The position numbers and the translations under genes were made by a program. DNA of 49,640 bases from Haloquadratum walsbyi J07HQW1. Lineage in GTDB: Archaea; Halobacteriota; Halobacteria; Halobacteriales; Haloferacaceae. The stretch covers positions 3,160,770-3,210,409 of the forward strand of contig KE356560.1 in the NCBI GenBank assembly GCA_000415965.1. The letters are read 5' to 3'. The notes below the pieces were generated by a model. That model did no database searches and was not told where the DNA came from. It saw only the letters and a list, made by a program, of their open reading frames with translations. This document shows positions 45,578 to 49,640 of this stretch, piece after piece (the stretch's first letter is position 1; every line of letters starts with the position of its first letter).

Positions 45578-45737
45578 TTATACGCTGAACAGACCCAATC
45601 CCACTGAGGCTGTGGATACGCGCCGTCACAGTGGGAGATTCCGAGCGGTTTTGTTAGACGGCGGTGTATCTATGAGAGTCGGTATATCGGTTCTGACCCC
45701 GACGGAGCCGAGTGTCCGACAGGTGGCGGTTCGAGTT
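45578..45737 (+). repeat. Dispersed 165-bp block, copy 2
   Basis: Matches 17623-17788 closely. Its frame continues further here: QVAVRVDNFSLSRAPHWAFCFDVHAEMSEFTR to a TAA at about 45816-45818, just before the TTAA flank of copy F. The longer conserved frame supports an old coding origin (unidentified). Confidence 0.75.
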
Positions 45738-45822
45738 GATAATTTCTCTCTGTCGCGAGCCCCGCATTGGGCTTTCTGTTTCGATGTGCATGCCGAGATG
45801 AGTGAGTTCACTCGCTAATTAA

Positions 45823-45932
45823 CAGTTGTTGGTAATTTGGATTTTTTATCCGAAGCGGAACACGTCACCGGATGCTCTAGTTGAAGTTGATGGGGTTTCG
45901 GATATAAATACCGATCATATCTCAAACGACTG
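45823..45932. repeat. MITE-like repeat, copy F (110 bp)
   Basis: CAGTTGTTGGTAATTTGGATT ... GATCATATCTCAAACGACTG, flanked by TTAA on both sides (45819-45822 and 45933-45936). The body closely resembles copy A (for example ATCCGAAGYGGAACRCGYCACCGG). Confidence 0.82.
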
Positions 45933-46038
45933 TTAAGCAGCCACACTCCACAGTCCCACATCAATGAGAATGAATTCACAGCCGGTATGTAAAATAACGT
46001 ATATATGATCGGGGTAATAGCAATTAGCAACGGTAAGC

Positions 46039-46050
46039 TACTTATTATTT
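46039..46050 (+). promoter_or_regulatory. Putative TATA box upstream of short frame and aIF1
   Basis: TACTTATTATTT centred 28 bases before the ATG of a 32-codon frame at 46073. Confidence 0.35.
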
Positions 46051-46072
46051 GATTGTATACTACATCTACGGA

Positions 46073-46171
46073 ATGGCAGAGCATGACATCGCGACCGAGA
46101 GTTGGCGTTCCTTAAGAGTCCAAAAGTACGACAGCGTTATAACCAAATCGAGTGAAATGTGGAATAGATGA
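46073..46171 (+). CDS. 32-codon leader frame coupled to aIF1
   Basis: ATG at 46073, reading [20 protein letters not shown] and ending ...SSEMWNR at a TGA that overlaps the aIF1 start (ATGA at 46168-46171). The ATG lies at leaderless distance from a TATA-like box. No family recognised. It may be a small translated gene, a translational leader for aIF1, or a chance frame; the ATGA overlap favours translation. Confidence 0.35.
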   Translation: MAEHDIATESWRSLRVQKYDSVITKSSEMWNR

Positions 46172-46464
46172 GTGGGAACGTCTGCTCAACATGCGGACTC
46201 CCGAACGAGCTTTGCGTTTGTGAAGACGTCGCAAAAGATTCGCAGGAGATTAACATCCGCGTTGACGAGCGCCGCTATGGAAAGGAAGTAACGATAATTG
46301 AGGGATTCGATCCAAAAGACGTCGATATGGATAGTCTGTCGTCAGATTTGAAATCAAAGTTTGCCTGTGGTGGGACAATCGAGGATGGCTCAATTGAACT
46401 CCAAGGCAATCATACCGGTCGCGTTGAGGACTTTCTTCGAGATAAGGGCTTCAACGTTGCCTGA
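46168..46464 (+). CDS. Translation initiation factor aIF1 (SUI1 family)
   Basis: 98 residues. An N-terminal zinc knuckle [13 protein letters not shown] (Cys6, 9, 16, 18) is followed by the SUI1 fold: [44 protein letters not shown] and [10 protein letters not shown]. It binds the 30S subunit and proofreads start-codon selection. The sequence has a family-normal length. It sits between transposon debris on both sides. Confidence 0.92.
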   Translation: MSGNVCSTCGLPNELCVCEDVAKDSQEINIRVDERRYGKEVTIIEGFDPKDVDMDSLSSDLKSKFACGGTIEDGSIELQGNHTGRVEDFLRDKGFNVA

Positions 46465-46536
46465 GTGAAACCTACGTGCGAGTTATCCAGTGATAATATG
46501 ACATCAGACGTGTGTCTGCGTTTTGCGGCACCCCGC

Positions 46537-46552
46537 CTGCCCTGAGGGGCAG
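46537..46552. repeat. Right-end hairpin of dead tnpB element
   Basis: Perfect stem CTGCCC / GGGCAG with a TGAG tetraloop, 57 bases beyond the tnpB tail on the minus strand. It fits the subterminal palindrome of haloarchaeal IS200/IS605-type right ends. Confidence 0.55.
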
Positions 46553-46608
46553 AGCGTGCTTCTCAACTCGCTCATACGACTTTCTCGTAGATGGTGGTTC
46601 TGTGTTCG

Positions 46609-47945
46609 TTACTCAAAGAACACGCAAATGAGCGTTTCAACATAACGTAGTGGAGTTGTGGATGTGAATCGCTTGGGGCTCCGGTTAAACCCTGATCTTC
46701 CTGTTTCTACGACGTGCTCTGCAGACACCGAATCGGTGTCCGTGGGGAGCGCACTCTCCATGGGCGTTGACGAGAGCAAAGCTCTCGTTCGCAGATCAAG
46801 GTCGGTCCGCGATTCTGAGGACATCTCGTCGAACTATTTTAGCCATCACTGCTGAAAGCCGCGTTACAGGACATCCATTGCCGCGTTTGCGCCACAGTCG
46901 TACTCGAATCTACAACTCGGACAGAAGTGTTAGTTAATGCAGATGGGCTTCGCTGTCTCCACACCGCGAGATCTAAGCTTCTTCGTCGTTCCCCGGGCTT
47001 CGACCTGCTTGACGTGACAGCTGGAGAGGTCAACTTTGTATTCTAAAAGTATGATGGACTGTCGCTATGACACATCCTGTTTGTTTTTCGCGTTCTCGTT
47101 CTGTGACTGCTCAACTTCAAGCATCTCTTAGATGTTCTCACGTTCCATGTCTCACATTTCACTTCAGCTCCTCAACGAACGCGGTGCCACACTTACCGAC
47201 GAGCCACGTCGTACTCTTGTGCTGAGAGTCCAGCACCTGCCGACGGACATGCCGCTTCACATTCGTCACTTCCCGACGTTGGTTCTTGGAGTTGTTCGAT
47301 CTTTTCGCTTTCTCCTTGCGGGAGAGCTTGCTTGTTCGAGACGTAATCACTTGGAGTCGTCTCCAAGATCGAGCCAGTTCAGTCCAGTCCACAGTTGTCC
47401 AATCTGACGTGTGGATGCCGAGGTCGCTCCCGACGCTGTTGCTCGCGTTGAGGTCTGGTTTTTCGGGCAGGTCAGCGTCGTCGAGTTCTAGCACAAATGA
47501 GACGAACTATTCGCCGGATATCTCCGTTTTCTTTTTGAGTGTGAGTTTTGATATAGACTTCGTCTGGGATGTCACGGTAAGAACGGATTATGATGTCACC
47601 GATTGTGGAGAGCCAGAGCGTCGCACCTCAATCACTTGTGTTTGTGAATTCGAAGCCGTCATCAGAAGTCGGCGATTTCTGATTGCCCATCAAACGTCGT
47701 CTGATGACCGGACTGCGAATACGTCAGCCGCTGAAGTTCCCGCGGTGACCTTCGGTTGAGTTTCCCAAACCTTTCGGCCGTTCAATTTGTGCTCGTTCAG
47801 GTCCGAGAGGAACCGTGTGACAGTTTGTTCCGGAGTCTTCGAGTTGATCTCGGAGAAGACGGGCAGCTCGTCTTTTCACTCAAGGAGTCGGGGGTGGTGT
47901 TTATACTCGGAGCTGATGCTGTCAAGTCCACGCTCTTGTACTCGT
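46609..47945 (-). pseudogene. Dead TnpB, multiply frameshifted
   Basis: On the minus strand from 47945 downward, pieces in different frames read EYKHHPRLLE-stop-KDELPVFSEINSK, GRKVWETQPK, TYSQSGHQTTFDGQSEIADF, the DDADLPEKPDLNASNSVGSDLGIH block (first RuvC Asp), LSRKEKAKRSNN, KRHVRRQVLDSQHKSTTWLV, VEARGTTKK, a zinc-ribbon trace and the tail PMESALPTDTDSVSAEHVVETG, ending at 46609. The N-terminus is lost at MITE-like copy G, which begins 17 bases away. It is a different TnpB lineage from the one at 704. Confidence 0.85.
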
Positions 47946-47961
47946 GCTCGTAGTTGTATAG

Positions 47962-48076
47962 TAGTTGTTGGTAATTTGGATTTTTTATTCGAAGCGGAAG
48001 CGTGACTAGGCGTTCCAGTTGAACTCAGTCTGCATGTGGGTTTGGAGAGAAACAGTGGTCAGATTGCCAACGACTG
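47962..48076. repeat. MITE-like repeat, copy G (115 bp)
   Basis: TAGTTGTTGGTAATTTGG ... GGCGTTCCAGTTGAACTCAGTCTGCATGTGGGTTTGGAGAGAAACAGTGGTCAG ... ATTGCCAACGACTG, flanked by ATAG on both sides (47958-47961 and 48077-48080). It has the start of the A/F type and the middle of the B/C/E type, so it links the subtypes. It adjoins the dead tnpB. Confidence 0.82.
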
Positions 48077-48320
48077 ATAGGGTGTCGTTGGATGTGGAAC
48101 CCATGAATGTCGGTATAACGTTCCAATTCAGCCGCTCGCCCTTGTGTCGGGAAGCAGGGTAGCGGTGAGTATGCTCCATCGCTGTCTGTCGGTGAGAGAT
48201 TTGCTCACCTACTGGTTTGTATCATGAACTGTCGGATTCAACCACAGGGTCATATCAACATCAAAACCCGGGAGTATTCTCCTTGCATTCTGTAAACAGA
48301 GATCATATTGCCAACTACTA
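48077..48320. other. Gap with a MITE-like right end (copy H)
   Basis: No gene. At 48300-48316 GATCATATTGCCAACTACTA-like sequence repeats the right end of copy A (GATCATATTGCCAACGACTG) and reaches the stop codon of the NUDIX gene. Its left half is not recognised. Confidence 0.45.
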
Positions 48321-48887
48321 TTAGAGAAGATCCGCTTCACTCGCGAGTAGTATTCCCTCCAATGTGGCATCGTTCGTTGGTTCGGTGCGTGCAACCTCAA
48401 CCGCATCAGCAACCGGCACGGAGTGAACTGAAAGAAATTCATTATCATCAAGCGTCTGCTCGACCGGTTTCAGGTCAGTTGCGAGCACGAATCCGCGCCG
48501 ATGTCTGAGCGCGCCTGTCGAACACCATAATTCCTCTAACAGTAGTGTATTGTGTGCTTCAAATCCCGTTTCTTCACGGAGTTCCCGCTTGCCGGCGTTA
48601 GTAAATGACTCATTCGCTTCAACGACGCCAGCCGGGAGTTCAAAATGTGTTTCCCGAATTGTCGGACGATACTGCTCAACAAAGATAATTGAATCATCCG
48701 CAATAGCAACAATGACAACAGCTGTCGCGAGCTCAGCCCAATAATATTTTTTTATACTTCCATCTGGCTGCTCAACACGATCATACCCACCGGTATACCA
48801 ACCGGTCTCATACTCCGTTATCGACTCACGAACAGGCCATTCCGGTGCTGAAAGTGACTCATGTCGGCGCCCATCCTTGGTCATCAT
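48321..48887 (-). CDS. NUDIX hydrolase
   Basis: 188 residues. Complete Nudix box G87-x5-E93-x7-R101-E102-L-R-E105-E106-T-G108-F (GVVEANESFTNAGKRELREETGF). Upstream VEQYRPTIRETHFELPAG is typical of ADP-ribose pyrophosphatase-like members. It hydrolyses a nucleoside diphosphate linked to another moiety; the exact substrate is not shown. The 3' end touches a MITE-like right end (copy H). Confidence 0.9.
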   Translation of the reverse strand: MMTKDGRRHESLSAPEWPVRESITEYETGWYTGGYDRVEQPDGSIKKYYWAELATAVVIVAIADDSIIFVEQYRPTIRETHFELPAGVVEANESFTNAGKRELREETGFEAHNTLLLEELWCSTGALRHRRGFVLATDLKPVEQTLDDNEFLSVHSVPVADAVEVARTEPTNDATLEGILLASEADLL

Positions 48888-49058
48888 ATGTGTTTCTGAA
48901 TGCTGATGGGTTAACTCTTACAGGCGAAGTCCACTTTTGACGGTCGCTGGCAATGTGACTATTGTGATTCGAAACTAGACCAGACCAAACCAAACCAAAC
49001 AGGACACGAAAGCTAGTGTTCCAACTCTGGTGAGCGTAGTCTTGCAGAAAGACACACA
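48888..49058. other. Gap upstream of NUDIX gene
   Basis: Non-coding as far as I can see. It contains a CCAAA pentamer run (48983-48999, ACCAAACCAAACCAAAC). Confidence 0.4.
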
Positions 49059-49235
49059 ATGAATTATGATGTTGTTACCCACTGCTACGGAGCGAGAGAA
49101 AGCCAATCGATTTCAGAATGCACTACTCTCGAATACTGTAGTAAGAACGGCAAAACTCGTATCGTGAGAGATAATAATGTCTTCGGCAAATCAGACCAAT
49201 TTCGGAAGGTTCATTCGTTGATCACGCTCTTTTAG
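49059..49235 (+). CDS. Short hypothetical frame (58 codons)
   Basis: ATG at 49059 reading MNYDVVTHCYGARESQSISE and on to KSDQFRKVHSLITLF before a TAG at 49233-49235. No family recognised. Two further Cys residues (ECTTLEYC) are present. It could be a small gene or a remnant; the composition is not obviously haloarchaeal-acidic, so it may be noise. Confidence 0.22.
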   Translation: MNYDVVTHCYGARESQSISECTTLEYCSKNGKTRIVRDNNVFGKSDQFRKVHSLITLF

Positions 49236-49301
49236 GTATGAGCAAGGAAGTGGTGTGTTGCTGACACCCGATTGATAATCAACAGCAGCGAATCATCATA
49301 T

Positions 49302-49342
49302 CAGTTGTTGGTAATACGATTTTTTATCCAGCCGCAGCACTG
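49302..49342. repeat. MITE-like repeat, copy I (left end only)
   Basis: CAGTTGTTGGTAATACGATTTTTTATCC matches the left 28 bases of copies A and F, preceded by ATAT. The right half is absent; GATTCT arrays follow. Confidence 0.55.
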
Positions 49343-49354
49343 TATTTTTCTCGC

Positions 49355-49394
49355 CTGATTCATCCTGATTCTGATTTTGATTCTGATTCTGGTT
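49355..49394 (+). repeat. CTGATT hexamer array
   Basis: CTGATT, CATC, CTGATT, CTGATT, TTGATT, CTGATT, CTGGTT in series, directly after the truncated MITE-like copy. Confidence 0.88.
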
Positions 49395-49640
49395 TGAGTG
49401 TTACATTGGTGGTCAGTGAGTCGTTCCTTCTCTAAGTTGTGAGACTGTCCGCTGAGGGGCTTCAGCCGCAGTTCACCGGAGCCACAGCGTAGTCCTCGAC
49501 GGACTGGAGCACCGCACTCCAAGACAGGACGGGACTGCATCCGCCGACAGTTGGCATCGAGATAGACTTCCGGGTAATCACTTCGCGGCTCAACTGTTCA
49601 ACATCTGGACGGTGGCAATCATCCTCGGTGCCGAGGAGAC
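49395..49640. other. Right edge of window, nothing identified
   Basis: GC-richer than the preceding sequence. Contains a GCTGAGGGGCTTCAGC-like hairpin at about 49451-49466, similar in style to IS ends. A frame reading to the window edge (HFAAQLFNIWTVAIILGAEE) could be the start of another transposon-related gene but is too short to call. Confidence 0.3.

Noticed and set aside
45396..45818. 140-codon frame downstream of the transglutaminase gene
   Set aside because: It runs through MITE copy E and the dispersed block, so it is not a single gene.
46658..46855. Plus-strand frame in the graveyard near aIF1
   Set aside because: It is the complement of the dead tnpB tail on the minus strand.

Overview
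The window looks like a piece of a haloarchaeal chromosome, most likely Haloquadratum or a close relative. The proteins are acidic (rich in D and E). The content is archaeal and haloarchaeal: a stand-alone PurS, aIF1, a RaSEA-type archaeosine enzyme, a JAMM desampylase, F420 biosynthesis genes and haloarchaeal DUF families. By eye the GC content is lower than in most haloarchaea, gene spacing is loose, and the gaps hold many decayed IS200/IS605/IS607-type elements. The species assignment is inference.

Layout: 0-7.4 kb holds the 5' part of cofH (cut by the window edge), a dead tnpB with its right-end RNA scar, and purine genes (purC, purU, purS-purQ) followed by a RaSEA gene. 7.4-9.65 kb is a dead IS607-like element (serine recombinase plus TnpB). 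9.9-19.7 kb carries a Tat lipoprotein, a tungsten-type aldehyde:ferredoxin oxidoreductase homologue, an MBL-fold hydrolase, serS, tsr3 and a NOG1-type GTPase, interrupted by a 1.4 kb transposon graveyard. 20-26.7 kb carries a DUF389 membrane protein, a DUF5813 protein, a TrkA-type K+ regulator, a stand-alone Lrp/AsnC ligand-binding domain, a small membrane protein, tmk and an NDUFA9-like reductase. 26.8-28.7 kb is a damaged IS200/IS605 element with divergent tnpA and tnpB. 29-35.4 kb carries cofC, engB, a JAMM protease, a rhodanese, cofE overlapping an F420-dependent Mer-like reductase, and two small proteins. 35.5-40.2 kb is the overlapping mutS-mutL pair. 40.6-45.4 kb is a MoxR / DUF58 / transglutaminase cluster. 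45.4-49.6 kb is another graveyard around aIF1 and a NUDIX hydrolase.

Three non-genic themes stand out. (1) A MITE-like family of about 110-130 bp with imperfect TIRs near CAGTTGTTGG and matching 4-bp flanks (TTAT, TTAA, ATAG) occurs in several copies. (2) Short tandem arrays, mostly of 6-bp units, occur between genes, inside dead transposase genes, and in frame within MutS, MoxR, the JAMM protease and the transglutaminase. (3) TnpB right-end (omegaRNA-like) hairpins ending in GGATGTCAA persist where the transposase is reduced or gone.

Functionally the live genes are mostly housekeeping: purines, tRNA charging and modification, ribosome maturation, F420 cofactor, mismatch repair and cell envelope. 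I saw no tRNA, rRNA or CRISPR array, and no defence island.
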